Counted from the first letter of the stretch, positions 15,791 to 24,347 are shown. The stretch is DNA of 33,955 nucleotides from Companilactobacillus furfuricola (GCF_003946325.1 NZ_RHNT01000022.1:1-33955), one strand, 5' to 3'. The notes: generated from the sequence alone by a model not told the origin. Made by a program: numbers and translations.

Positions 15791-17113
15791 TTATCCCTGC
15801 AAATCCGAAGCTTTCCGAGTAGGACTGACCCAAACACCACTACCATGCCCAAAGACAGATTTAACAGCATCGGGAAAAGTATGAACCACCGTGATCGGAC
15901 CCACGATCCAATAAAACAAAATATACAACGGTGCAAATCCAAAATAGCGTATTTTTTGCAAACGATCATCAATGATCACAGCTGCTAAAAGTTGAATTAT
16001 CCCCGCTATCAATTCGAACGCGATCAGTACTAAAGATTGGTACAAGTAACCATTCGCTAAAGTTTGATTTCCATGCATCAATGCAATCACGAAATTGATC
16101 CAAAATATCACAGTCGTAATGACGAAGAAAAAGGCCCAGATATTGGAAAAAGTCGCATCGGCTAGCAACGGCAACAGCGTATATCTTTTAATGGGATGAA
16201 GAACGATTTTGCTAAAATTAGCCAGCCAAACTTCCGTTCCACCTTGAGCCCAACGCTTACGCTGCTTATAAAAATCTTTTAAATTGTTAGGAACAATCAA
16301 ATGGGCAATAATATTTGGAGCAAAAGTTGGCATTCCACCAATAGCGTTGTGATCCCACGCAATGCTAATGTCTTCTGTGATACGATCTTGACGGAAACCA
16401 CCAATAGCAATTAAGAATTCCTTTTTGTACATAGTGTTGGCACCACTATATGCATACAGTGAGTCGTAAATTGCTGCTTGGCTACGCTTAATAATCCCGA
16501 TGATACTAGAGAATTCAAGAGTTTGGGATTTTCCCAATAATGAGCTACGATTGCGGACATCAGAATTCGCCGTTACTGCAGAAACATTAGGATTATTGTG
16601 ATTAAAAAAATTCATGTATTTCATTAGAGCATCCGGTTCTGGTATCGTATCAGCATCATTGCTTAAGACATATTCACCTTTAGCAAAATTGATACCTACA
16701 TTGAAAGCGTGAGCTTTACCGCTATTTTTCTCAATATTGATAATTCTTAGTATCGGAAATTTCTTCTGGAGTCGCTCCAAGATTGCTTCCGAGTCATCGG
16801 TCGATCCATCGTTGATAGCTAAAATTTCATAATTTTGATAATTAATTTTTTCGCACAAATAAGTAATGATTTTTTCAATCACTAATTCTTCATTGTGCAC
16901 CGGTATCATAATAGTTATAAAAGGCTGTTGTGAAACTGGTAAATTGGTCCAATTATCGTCGAGTCGATCTTTTTTAAGAAATCGATAGCAGATCGATCCA
17001 GCCAGCCAAAAAAATGAGCCTAAAATGGGATAAATACTCAACGTAAACATCGTTAAGTCAAACGTCGAATGTAAAAAATCTATCATCGTTTGCCAATTCA
17101 ATAAATTATTCAT
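15791..17113 (-). CDS. pgaC: Family-2 glycosyltransferase, poly-beta-1,6-GlcNAc synthase (PgaC/IcaA) like
   Basis: A 440-residue processive membrane glycosyltransferase. An N-terminal helix (about 15-45) leads to a GT2 domain with IPVHNEE, INDGSTDDS, the DxD region SNDADT, the acceptor acid ITEDIS and the processivity motif QRKRWAQGG. C-terminal helices follow. This is the arrangement of PgaC/IcaA, which polymerise UDP-GlcNAc into biofilm exopolysaccharide and export it. The two small genes just upstream look like the PgaD/IcaD accessory subunit. No deacetylase (PgaB/IcaB) is present, so the polymer may stay acetylated or be something else. Hyaluronan/cellulose-type synthases are related alternatives. 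Confidence 0.85.
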   Translation of the reverse strand: MNNLLNWQTMIDFLHSTFDLTMFTLSIYPILGSFFWLAGSICYRFLKKDRLDDNWTNLPVSQQPFITIMIPVHNEELVIEKIITYLCEKINYQNYEILAINDGSTDDSEAILERLQKKFPILRIINIEKNSGKAHAFNVGINFAKGEYVLSNDADTIPEPDALMKYMNFFNHNNPNVSAVTANSDVRNRSSLLGKSQTLEFSSIIGIIKRSQAAIYDSLYAYSGANTMYKKEFLIAIGGFRQDRITEDISIAWDHNAIGGMPTFAPNIIAHLIVPNNLKDFYKQRKRWAQGGTEVWLANFSKIVLHPIKRYTLLPLLADATFSNIWAFFFVITTVIFWINFVIALMHGNQTLANGYLYQSLVLIAFELIAGIIQLLAAVIIDDRLQKIRYFGFAPLYILFYWIVGPITVVHTFPDAVKSVFGHGSGVWVSPTRKASDLQG

Positions 17114-17121
17114 AATTCCCC

Positions 17122-17346
17122 CTAGTCCACATCATTCAAATGATGCTTAGCATATAATTTTTGATAGGCGTTAACTGGAATGCACTGATCAGGATGAATA
17201 TTACAAATTTTGACATTATGACGAAAATCCACCTTGCCAAATTTCTTTGCAACGTATTTATTGAATAAAAGTTCTCGCTGTCTTTGACGACTACTATCTA
17301 AAACACTAACTGAATTGTAAAAACTATCATTTCGATAATTATTCAT
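17122..17346 (-). CDS. Small soluble protein, possible C-terminal part of a split PgaD-like subunit
   Basis: A 74-residue basic protein without membrane helices. It starts with ATG inside the last codons of the 95-residue gene upstream (8-base overlap) and has no ribosome site of its own, so it depends on translational coupling or a shift. E. coli PgaD has two helices followed by a cytoplasmic tail of about 60 residues, starting with Asn/Tyr/Arg-rich sequence. This ORF (NNYRNDSFYNS...) would be that tail. Either an ancestral fusion was split by a frameshift, or two subunits evolved. Eight bases separate it from the glycosyltransferase start. Confidence 0.6.
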   Translation of the reverse strand: MNNYRNDSFYNSVSVLDSSRQRQRELLFNKYVAKKFGKVDFRHNVKICNIHPDQCIPVNAYQKLYAKHHLNDVD

Positions 17347-17626
17347 AATGGTTAAAAAAAATACAAATCAAAAACGAAATAATTGATAACGTTGCCAAAA
17401 TGGTAGCTAAATGATCAATATCGTAGAATCCCGACATCTGTGGCAAAATTTTTGGCAGATGCAATTTTTTAGCAGACATTGATGAAGTAAGAACAACCGT
17501 CATCAATCCCATTACTAAAGCCCATCCGACTAAAGTAATAAACCCCTCTTTGATTTTCAGCAATCTATTTCCTGGATTAAAATACTTATCCTCAACATAC
17601 TTCTTAGACCTAGTTTGGTCAGTCAT
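17339..17626 (-). CDS. Two-helix membrane protein, PgaD/IcaD-like accessory subunit
   Basis: A 95-residue protein with two membrane helices (about 29-48 and 72-90) and a charged N-terminal tail. It is first in the operon with the PgaC-like synthase. Size, topology and context match IcaD (about 100 residues, two helices), which is needed for full synthase activity; sequence similarity itself is weak, so the call rests on context. Strong ribosome site GGGGGA ahead of ATG 17626. It ends in FFNHYE, overlapping the next ORF. Confidence 0.65.
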   Translation of the reverse strand: MTDQTRSKKYVEDKYFNPGNRLLKIKEGFITLVGWALVMGLMTVVLTSSMSAKKLHLPKILPQMSGFYDIDHLATILATLSIISFLICIFFNHYE

Positions 17627-17926
17627 AATTTCCCCCTACTGTTTATATATTTAAAACAAGAAATATATTAATTTTCAATAATTATTGGAATATCCATTTC
17701 CCACAATTAATGGTACAACCATATTTTAAGTTTTCAAGAATAAATATCATTAGATTTGTTTTATACATAAATAGAGAAATTATACATCCTTTATAAAATT
17801 AATTTATCTTTTTTAGTTAGGAAAATATCTTACTGAAAATTTCATCGAACCATTTGAATTACCCCTTCGAAAAAGGTAACTTATTGACTAGTAACCACAA
17901 AATCAATTTTAGTTAGTGAGGTAATC
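17627..17926. promoter_or_regulatory. Divergent AT-rich promoter region
   Basis: A 300-base spacer between divergent operons with no gene. Toward the right, TTGACT (17884-17889) could be a -35, but the spaced -10 (TTTTAG) is poor. GTGAGG (17916-17921) is the ribosome site for the DUF2075 gene. I found no strong palindrome or terminator. Confidence 0.4.
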
Positions 17927-19153
17927 ATGCTAGATTCACTACTTCCAAACAAGAATTTGACCCATCAACAAGAGGCCGTTTTCGATAAAATATTGAATTT
18001 TTGCCAAAATAATTGGACTAATAATTCTAAGGGGATCTTCCAACTTAACGGCGATGCCGGAACTGGCAAAAGTGTCATCTTGACTAAATTGTTTTTGACC
18101 TTGGAACGATCCGCCAAAAATGATTGTTCTCTTCTACAAGGAACCAGTAATTATTTTTTAGTCAACCATCCCGAGCTGTTGAAAGTTTATCAAGATAATG
18201 CTGGCGAATTTAACGAATTACGCAAAAACCGTTTTCTCCGTCCGACGACTTTTATCAATCGCATGAACAAACAACATCGACAAGCTGATATTGTTGTGAT
18301 CGACGAAGCCCACTTATTGCTCAGTGAGAGCGACAAGTACAATAATTTCGAACAGACTAATCAATTAGAAGAAATCATTAAATTAAGTAAAGTCGTCATT
18401 TTTGTTTATGATGAAAAACAAGTTTTGAAGTTAAAAAGCTACTGGTCACAAGATCGAATCACCTCTTTGATCAAAAAGATGTCTTTGAATTATGAACAAA
18501 GTACTTTGACGACACAAATGCGGATGCAAGCACCTCAAGCTGTGATCGATTGGATCGATAAACTGACTGTCGATCTAAAAATCGGTGCAGTCAATAACAC
18601 TAGACCCGACCCTACATATATCGGTGGCATCCAAGATGACTATGATTTTCGGATTTTTGAAGATGCCGAGACAATGTATCAGAAACTCTGCGAGAAAAAC
18701 CATTATTACGGTAAGGCTCGGATCGTTGCAACTGCCGACTATCCGTCGACTTTAGACGGTAAAAAGCATTTCGTGAACGAAGGAAAATTTCATCTGCCTT
18801 GGGATCAATATAATTATTCCAAAACTACTTGGGCAGAAAAACCAGAAACGATCAGCGAGATCGGTTCGATCTACACTGTTCAAGGCTTTGACTTGAATTA
18901 CGTTGCTGTGATCATGGGACCATCAGTCAAATATGCAGGAAACGGAAAAATCACGATCGATACTCGCAAATATGAGGATCACGAGGCCTTTAAAAAGCGC
19001 CATCTAAATGACATCAAAAATATCGATGACGTTAAAAAAAGTATTATCTTAAATTCCATGAATGTCCTCCTAAAGCGTGGTGTCAAAGGAGTTTACGTTT
19101 ACTTTCACGACCATGACATTTATCAAGACATCAAAAACAAATCTAGCCACTAA
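17927..19153 (+). CDS. DUF2075 P-loop NTPase (helicase-like)
   Basis: A 408-residue nucleotide-binding protein. There is an upstream Gln motif (LTHQQEAVF, 11-19), Walker A GDAGTGKS (42-49), Walker B/DEAH (126-129, VVIDEAHLLL), TTQMRM, and a late helicase-type motif YTVQGFDLNYVAVIMG. This order is that of the DUF2075 family, which resembles superfamily-1 helicases and Schlafen-type ATPases. Members occur alone in lactobacilli or fused to nuclease domains; none is fused here. Nucleic-acid remodelling or phage defence are possible roles, without direct support. Monocistronic, between a promoter region and the hairpin at 19152-19179. Confidence 0.8.
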   Translation: MLDSLLPNKNLTHQQEAVFDKILNFCQNNWTNNSKGIFQLNGDAGTGKSVILTKLFLTLERSAKNDCSLLQGTSNYFLVNHPELLKVYQDNAGEFNELRKNRFLRPTTFINRMNKQHRQADIVVIDEAHLLLSESDKYNNFEQTNQLEEIIKLSKVVIFVYDEKQVLKLKSYWSQDRITSLIKKMSLNYEQSTLTTQMRMQAPQAVIDWIDKLTVDLKIGAVNNTRPDPTYIGGIQDDYDFRIFEDAETMYQKLCEKNHYYGKARIVATADYPSTLDGKKHFVNEGKFHLPWDQYNYSKTTWAEKPETISEIGSIYTVQGFDLNYVAVIMGPSVKYAGNGKITIDTRKYEDHEAFKKRHLNDIKNIDDVKKSIILNSMNVLLKRGVKGVYVYFHDHDIYQDIKNKSSH

Positions 19154-19179
19154 AAAAAGCCTTCAAATGAAGGCTTTTT
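19152..19179. terminator. Bidirectional terminator between convergent genes
   Basis: GCCTTCA (19159-19165) pairs with TGAAGGC (19168-19174), with seven As before and five Ts after. It serves the DUF2075 gene and the cyclo-ligase gene. Confidence 0.85.
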
Positions 19180-19192
19180 GCATATCGTAGAC

Positions 19193-19732
19193 TTACAATT
19201 CAATTAATTTAGAAATAGCAATATCAAACTCTTCAGCGTCCCAGACGGCCGTGTCAAAGTGCATAGCCGAAGGGACTAACGCCAAAGTATCACCTTGATA
19301 CTTGTTTAAAAAGCGGTCATAATATCCGCCACCAAAACCAACTCGAAAATGACTATCTGAAGCAAACGCAAGGCCCGGAACCAAAACCAAGTCAGGCTGC
19401 TGATTCTCTAATTTCTCATCATAAACTGGTTCTGGGATCCCAAACTTGCTAACGACTAAGTCGTCATAACTAGAAAATGGCAAAAAGGACATTTGCCGAT
19501 GGGGCATCGTCTTTGGCAAGTAAACCGTCTTACCATCAGAAATAGCGGCTTCAATAATTGGCTTCGTAGGAACCTCAAACAAATTACTAACAGTGGTAGC
19601 AACCGATTCAGCTTGCTTCCACTCATCAGACTCACGCAACTTCTCCAACAATAAAACTGCCTCAGCTTTAGTCTTATCTTTAGACTTATTCAAAAGCTTG
19701 ATCTGCTCTTGTCGCAAAGATTTCTTATCGAT
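19193..19732 (-). CDS. 5-formyltetrahydrofolate cyclo-ligase
   Basis: It converts 5-formyl-THF to 5,10-methenyl-THF with ATP in folate one-carbon metabolism. The family hallmark GFGGGYYDRFL is present near the C-terminal third, with VPGLAF ahead of it. The start is odd. No ATG or GTG is in frame, and the first TTG (19717) lies 24 bases from the ribosome site GAAGGAG and would cut off the usual DKKSLRQ N-terminus. ATC (19732) or ATT (19735), 9 and 6 bases after that site, give a family-like N-terminus, so I extend to 19732. A TGA just upstream blocks longer starts. Length about 179 residues, normal. Confidence 0.9.
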   Translation of the reverse strand: MDKKSLRQEQIKLLNKSKDKTKAEAVLLLEKLRESDEWKQAESVATTVSNLFEVPTKPIIEAAISDGKTVYLPKTMPHRQMSFLPFSSYDDLVVSKFGIPEPVYDEKLENQQPDLVLVPGLAFASDSHFRVGFGGGYYDRFLNKYQGDTLALVPSAMHFDTAVWDAEEFDIAISKLIEL

Positions 19733-19792
19733 AATAACCAGCTCCTTCGCTCATATCTGTTAATACTATAGCAGAAAAAATCGGCCATAATC

Positions 19793-20470
19793 TTAAATAA
19801 ACTTCCAATCACGGCGATAATAAGCTTGATCCCAGAAATCCCATTCCAGTTCGCAGCTCTTCAAAAAGCGGTCTTCAACAACCTTCAAACGCTTATCTGA
19901 ATACTTTTCAGCCTCTTGGTCAAGAATATCAAAGAATTGATCACTCATAACTTGATCATCGGATTCATCCGTAGCATAAAAATCAAGCCAAAACTTAAAA
20001 GGATTATCATCAGTAGCCTTCCCCGCAGCGATCCAGTCATTACCGATCACAGCATAAGTCCAAGGACAAGGCGTCAAAGCAGCCACAACATCGATCAAAT
20101 CCCCAGTACGAACCGAATTATACATATGCTCATTGTACAAATAAGTCATCGGAGCCACCCGAGCATGATGCAAACTTGAATATTCAATACCAGCAATCTT
20201 ACAAAAACTCTGGTGAGCCTCAGATTCACCCTGAGCCAACAAATTCAACTGCCCACCAAACAACTTAATTTGATCAGGATCATCAGTCTTCTGGATCGCA
20301 GCAGCATAAACCTTCAAGTATGTTTGTAAATATTTATAATCTTGTCCAACATAAAAAGCCAACGAATCATTAGGAACATGACCATCACCAATACCCTTAA
20401 CAAATGGATGAGCCATAATCTCCTCAACAATAGGTTGACCTGCTACTTTAAGCTTATCTGAAAATTTCAT
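19793..20470 (-). CDS. tenA: TenA, aminopyrimidine aminohydrolase (thiaminase II)
   Basis: It hydrolyses the amino group of degraded thiamine pyrimidine (aminomethyl-HMP to HMP) for salvage. The TenA/PQQC helical fold is evident, with the nucleophile region TPCPWTYAVIG and EWDFWDQAY near the C-terminus. ATG at 20470 (225 residues) is preceded by GGGGTG. A frame upstream would need TTG at 20500 and adds an atypical tail, so I reject it. A TPP riboswitch lies just upstream on the same strand. Together with YkoEDC across the repeat at 20696-21367 it forms a thiamine salvage set. Confidence 0.95.
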   Translation of the reverse strand: MKFSDKLKVAGQPIVEEIMAHPFVKGIGDGHVPNDSLAFYVGQDYKYLQTYLKVYAAAIQKTDDPDQIKLFGGQLNLLAQGESEAHQSFCKIAGIEYSSLHHARVAPMTYLYNEHMYNSVRTGDLIDVVAALTPCPWTYAVIGNDWIAAGKATDDNPFKFWLDFYATDESDDQVMSDQFFDILDQEAEKYSDKRLKVVEDRFLKSCELEWDFWDQAYYRRDWKFI

Positions 20471-20527
20471 TTGCAAACACCCCACAATTTGATTATTCAA
20501 ACATCAATCAGCAAGGCAGTTAAACTA

Positions 20528-20615
20528 ATCACTTTCCTACGTTGGCGCTAACCAAATCAGGTTCAAAGGGATCGGCAAAAAGTCATCTCAGCAGCAAAAC
20601 TGCACCCCTAGTGAT
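20528..20615 (-). ncRNA. TPP riboswitch upstream of tenA
   Basis: On the minus strand it carries the THI-box order GGGGTGC, GCTGAGAT, CCCTTTGAACCTGATTTGGTTAG and GTAGGAA, closed by ATCACT/AGTGAT (20615-20610 with 20533-20528). No T-run hairpin follows before the ATG at 20470, so control is more likely at translation initiation than by termination. Confidence 0.95.
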
Positions 20616-20695
20616 TCACATTCGAATAAAGATAGCATACCATATAAACAAAAAATTTTTTAAACACATCCACCCCAATCAAAATCAAACACACA

Positions 20696-21367
20696 GAAAA
20701 GGCGAGAGTACGAGGAACGAGTGCGCAAACAAGAAATAAACAAAAAGAGCAAAACAGAAAACACCAAAACCAGGCAAGAGTGCGAGGAACGAGCACGCGA
20801 GCAACAAGCGAAGGCAAGAGAAGAAAAAGAATATCAGCTCTTATCTAACCAACAAAGAAAAGAAAAATGACAGTAGCAATGTAAGTCAGGGAGCAAAATG
20901 AGCGGAGCAAAGTCCCGCGAACTGAGGAAAGAGTCAGTAATTCAGAAAGAGAATATACCGTAAAAAGAGAAGGAAGCACCTATTCCCACCAGAATAGATA
21001 AAGCCTGAGATAGACATGTGAGAAATAGGACGATCAAAAAGTGCCAATTTGTACAAAATAAATCGGTAAATCTCAACCAAGGGGGGATATTGTCTCCATC
21101 TAGACGGAGGGGCCCGGGGATACAGACCTCAGTACCCAAATTTCTCTTGGCGACGAAGGAGCTTAGAGAAAGACCGAGTTTTGAGATGCCTGGGTGATCT
21201 TCCCAGGTAGCTCAAAATCGCGTCGGGTACGTTCCAGCGTCTGTATCCCCGGGCCCCGGAGTCGGCATTGAACGTAGCAACCAAACTACTACCTCAACAC
21301 CCCAACCACCAAAAATCACAAACGCCAACACAAGAAAAACGCCACTGTCTGCCATAGCTCACTTACA
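20696..21367. ncRNA. Copy B of the ~680-bp structured intergenic repeat, probable noncoding RNA
   Basis: Same orientation and order as copy A. The core 21099-21283 aligns with 1562-1746 without gaps and with only five differences. The closing 19-bp helix is 21109-21127 with 21239-21257. One compensated change is T21143-A21169 where A has C1606-G1632. The outer hairpin GTGC/GCAC (20780-20783 with 20793-20796) replaces GTGT/ACAC in A. A conserved block CTGTCTGCCATAGCTC ends both copies. It lies between two TPP-regulated, divergent thiamine units. Small ORFs here are not conserved in A and are rejected. The flanks (20616-20695 and 21368-21469) are AT-rich, with no feature beyond promoter-like sequence. 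Confidence 0.75.
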
Positions 21368-21469
21368 TCCATACAAAAAAAATAATATCAATTAATCAAA
21401 ATAACAACCTTTACACCAAATAATCTTAATGATAAGCTTTCCATGTTATATACAATTCTTAAAAGTAAT

Positions 21470-21543
21470 ATATCTGGGGTGCTGTAACAGCTGAGATCAA
21501 ACCCATTGAACCTGATCTAATTAATATTAGTGTAGGAAGATAT
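21470..21543 (+). ncRNA. TPP riboswitch upstream of ykoEDC
   Basis: The aptamer shows GGGGTGC, GCTGAGAT, ACCCATTGAACCTGAT, and GTAGGAAG, closed by ATATCT (21470-21475) with AGATAT (21538-21543). The variable P3 arm is short. A strong terminator follows 12 bases on, so TPP binding most likely ends transcription. Confidence 0.97.
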
Positions 21544-21555
21544 TGGATAAATATA

Positions 21556-21600
21556 AAGGCCAACTATTTTTTGTACACCCAAATAATAGTTGGCCTTTTT
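21556..21600 (+). terminator. Riboswitch-controlled terminator
   Basis: AAAGGCCAACTATT (21556-21569) pairs with AATAGTTGGCCTTT (21585-21598), followed by a T-run. It is the expression platform of the TPP riboswitch; ykoE starts 64 bases later. Confidence 0.9.
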
Positions 21601-21663
21601 AGGCCTCATGATCATATTCTTTCAGGAAGCGAATAAAAACTTTTTTGAGGGGACAGATTTATC

Positions 21664-22254
21664 ATGAACAGACAAACTACAAGTAACAAGACGTCAGCCT
21701 TGAGTTATTCATTACGCGACGTTGCATTCATTGCCTTAACCGGTGTATTTTGTGGAGCTATTTTCTTTGGAACTAGCCTTTCATACAACTTCCTTGCCGC
21801 AGGATTGGCTGCAATCGGTTTAGGACCTTTCGCTAACGACGTTTTACTAGGTCTCTGGATGATTGCCGGACCACTAGCTGCCATGTTGACACAAAAGATA
21901 GGTGCCAGCACAATTGGTGAACTACTAGGTAGCTTTGTAGAAATGATTTTAGGTGGCCAATGGGGTGCCGCAACCTTAATCTCTGGATTAGTTCAAGGTG
22001 TTGGTAATGGCTTAGGCTTTGCCATGACTGGTTATAAACGTTTCGACAAATTAGGTTTATTACTATCAACGATCACCGGTACTTTGATCACCTTCGGTTG
22101 GAGCATGATCAACGAAGGATATGGCAAATATAATCTTGGCTTCTTATTACTTTTACTTCTCGTTCGTTTCATTTCAATAGGATTCTTTGCCGGCGTGTTG
22201 GTTTACTGGATCAACAAACTAGTTGAAAAATCAGGGATCCTCAATCGAGATTAG
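21664..22254 (+). CDS. ykoE: ECF transporter substrate-specific component YkoE
   Basis: A 196-residue membrane S-component with five to six helices (first near 18-40) that binds a thiamine precursor, probably HMP or a related pyrimidine. YkoE-type features include the small-residue-rich GTSLSYNFLAAGLAAIGLGPFAND and GELLGSFVEMILGGQWG. It lies behind a TPP riboswitch and is followed by its ATPase (7 bases) and T-component. ATG at 21664 has a GAGGGGA site. This dedicated arrangement (own ATPase and T protein) is group-I ECF. Confidence 0.9.
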   Translation: MNRQTTSNKTSALSYSLRDVAFIALTGVFCGAIFFGTSLSYNFLAAGLAAIGLGPFANDVLLGLWMIAGPLAAMLTQKIGASTIGELLGSFVEMILGGQWGAATLISGLVQGVGNGLGFAMTGYKRFDKLGLLLSTITGTLITFGWSMINEGYGKYNLGFLLLLLLVRFISIGFFAGVLVYWINKLVEKSGILNRD

Positions 22255-22261
22255 GTCAAAT

Positions 22262-23695
22262 ATGGATAAACTCGTCATTAATGACTTAACCTTTCGCTAT
22301 AAAAATTCAGGACCAGACATCATCCAGAACTTAGATTTCACCTTGCAACCAGGAACTTTTAACGTCCTTTACGGACCTTCTGGTTGTGGCAAATCGACTT
22401 TGATGAAAATAATCGCCGGCTTGTATCCTGAATTTTCTGGCCACGTCACTTCAGGAAAGATGTACATCGATTCTGAAGACGTCGACAATTGGAGTACGCA
22501 AGATTTTTCCAAACATGTTGCCTTTTTATTCCAAAATCCCAACGACCAATTCTCAATGACTACTGTTAAACGCGAATTCATTTTCACTTTGGAGAATCTA
22601 GGTATGCCAGTCGAAGAAATTGAAGCTACCATCGACCGTTCATTGAAACGTGTCGGTATTCTAGGCTTTAAAGACCGTCAATTAGACACCTTATCTGGTG
22701 GGGAGTTGCAAAAGGTCTCTTTGGCTATAACTTTAGCTATGGACAGCGACCTGATCATGTTGGACGAACCTTTTGCTTGTATTGATATCAAGTCTCGCAA
22801 GCAGCTGCTTGAATTACTTAAGGACCTACAAGAAAATGACCACAAAACGATCTTAGTCACTGATCACGATTTGATGGGATATCAAGAAATTGTTGATGCT
22901 CTTTATCATTTTAATAAAGGTCAAGTACGTCCCGTCTTAGATCCCGAGAAAGTCTTTGCAACTTATCAAAAAGAAAATCGCCAACTACTTTTTGAAAAAC
23001 CCGGGAATGGTGTTGAATCGATTATCGACTTACACGAGTTAAATTTACAAAATGGCACTAAATCACTCATCAACAGTGCTTCCGTCGACGTTTTCAAAGG
23101 AAAAATGATTTTACTGACTGGAGAAAATGGTACCGGTAAGTCGACATTATTCTCAGCTTTGACCCGACTGCACAATTATCACGGTTCAATCAAGTATTTA
23201 AAAAAAGATATTTTGAAATACAACCAACGCAAATATGCTCGCTATGTTGGCTTGATCTTCCAAGATTCACAAATGCAATATTTAAAATTGACCGTCGAAG
23301 ACGAAATCAAATTGAGTCTTAAACACACTAACTATCCTGATTTTTGGACTGATGAGACCATTGAGGATTACTTAAAGCAATTAAATTTGGATCAGTTAAA
23401 AGATCATGTCGTTTATCAATTGTCTGGTGGACAAAAGAAAAAGCTGCAGATCTTTGAAATGTTGATCCTTGGTGATCCTGTCTTGCTAATGGATGAACCA
23501 TTAGCTGGTTTGGACCTACATTCTACTAAAACAGTCATGAAGTTGATCAAAGAAGTTGCTTCAGAACAAGAATTAACTGTGTTAATGATCAGCCATCAAT
23601 TGGGTGGATTGCAGGATTTCTTCGATTATCATTTACAATTAAAAGACCAATGTCTGACCTATACGGAGGTGCTAAATTATGAATCCATCTCTTAA
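22262..23695 (+). CDS. ykoD: ECF transporter dual ATPase YkoD
   Basis: Two fused ATPase domains (about 477 residues from Met at 22262). Domain 1 has GPSGCGKST, LSGGELQKV and LDEPFACID. Domain 2 has GENGTGKST, LSGGQKKKL and MDEPLAGLD. It energises thiamine-precursor uptake with YkoE and YkoC. A TTG start at 22223 would overlap ykoE and add 13 atypical residues; the ATG at 22262, 7 bases after the ykoE stop, is preferred though its ribosome site (TAGGTC) is weak, so coupling is likely. Confidence 0.93.
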   Translation: MDKLVINDLTFRYKNSGPDIIQNLDFTLQPGTFNVLYGPSGCGKSTLMKIIAGLYPEFSGHVTSGKMYIDSEDVDNWSTQDFSKHVAFLFQNPNDQFSMTTVKREFIFTLENLGMPVEEIEATIDRSLKRVGILGFKDRQLDTLSGGELQKVSLAITLAMDSDLIMLDEPFACIDIKSRKQLLELLKDLQENDHKTILVTDHDLMGYQEIVDALYHFNKGQVRPVLDPEKVFATYQKENRQLLFEKPGNGVESIIDLHELNLQNGTKSLINSASVDVFKGKMILLTGENGTGKSTLFSALTRLHNYHGSIKYLKKDILKYNQRKYARYVGLIFQDSQMQYLKLTVEDEIKLSLKHTNYPDFWTDETIEDYLKQLNLDQLKDHVVYQLSGGQKKKLQIFEMLILGDPVLLMDEPLAGLDLHSTKTVMKLIKEVASEQELTVLMISHQLGGLQDFFDYHLQLKDQCLTYTEVLNYESIS

Positions 23696-24335
23696 ATTAG
23701 GCTTAGTTTTGATCATTAGTTTTGAACTAGCCTTCATGCAAAGCGTTATCGCAAACTTGATCGTCGCAGGTTTAGGATTGATCTACTTGATCCTCAAACG
23801 TGTCAGCCCCAAGAAAATATTGTGGATGTTGGTCGTTTCCATCATCCCTGTCTTTGGTACTTGGTTCTCGTTTTACACCCATGGAGCTGGTGATGCTATG
23901 CACAGTGCTTGGCTGTTATCCACACGGATCTACGCCTACATTTTTCTAGGTGGGATCTTGTCATATACAGGGACAGTTGACGAATTACTAGGTTCACTCG
24001 AGCAAAACTGTCACCTACCGTCCAAATTCGTGTACGGAACTTTAGGAGCATTTAATTTTGCGCCCCGGGTAGTCTTGACTGTCAAGCAGATGAAAACAGC
24101 GGCGATGATGCGTGGAGAAGCACTACATGTCTGGTCACCGGAGATCTTTTTCAAGTCGATCTTGATATCTCTACGCTGGTCGGACAATTTGTCACAAGCT
24201 ATGGTCTCGCACGGTTTCAATGAAACAACTACCAGGACTCATTACGATACTTTTGCTATTCCTTGGTGGAATTGGCCAGTAGCCGGGATTTGTTTAGTTG
24301 GTTTACAATTCTTAGCTTTTAGCGGCTTATTTTAA
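23679..24335 (+). CDS. ykoC: ECF transporter transmembrane component YkoC
   Basis: A 218-residue EcfT-type membrane protein that couples YkoD to YkoE. Helices fill the first 90 residues. The coupling motif MMRGEALHVW matches the Ala-Arg-Gly type motif of the family, and a second SHGFNE-like segment follows. GGAGGTG lies 9 bases before ATG 23679, within ykoD (17-base overlap). Last gene of the operon; a terminator starts 13 bases after it. Confidence 0.9.
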   Translation: MNPSLKLGLVLIISFELAFMQSVIANLIVAGLGLIYLILKRVSPKKILWMLVVSIIPVFGTWFSFYTHGAGDAMHSAWLLSTRIYAYIFLGGILSYTGTVDELLGSLEQNCHLPSKFVYGTLGAFNFAPRVVLTVKQMKTAAMMRGEALHVWSPEIFFKSILISLRWSDNLSQAMVSHGFNETTTRTHYDTFAIPWWNWPVAGICLVGLQFLAFSGLF

Positions 24336-24347
24336 TTAGAGCATCGA

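Noticed and set aside
20608-20817. 69-codon minus-strand frame
   Set aside because: It starts inside the TPP riboswitch side and runs through repeat B sequence; not conserved with copy A and of biased composition.
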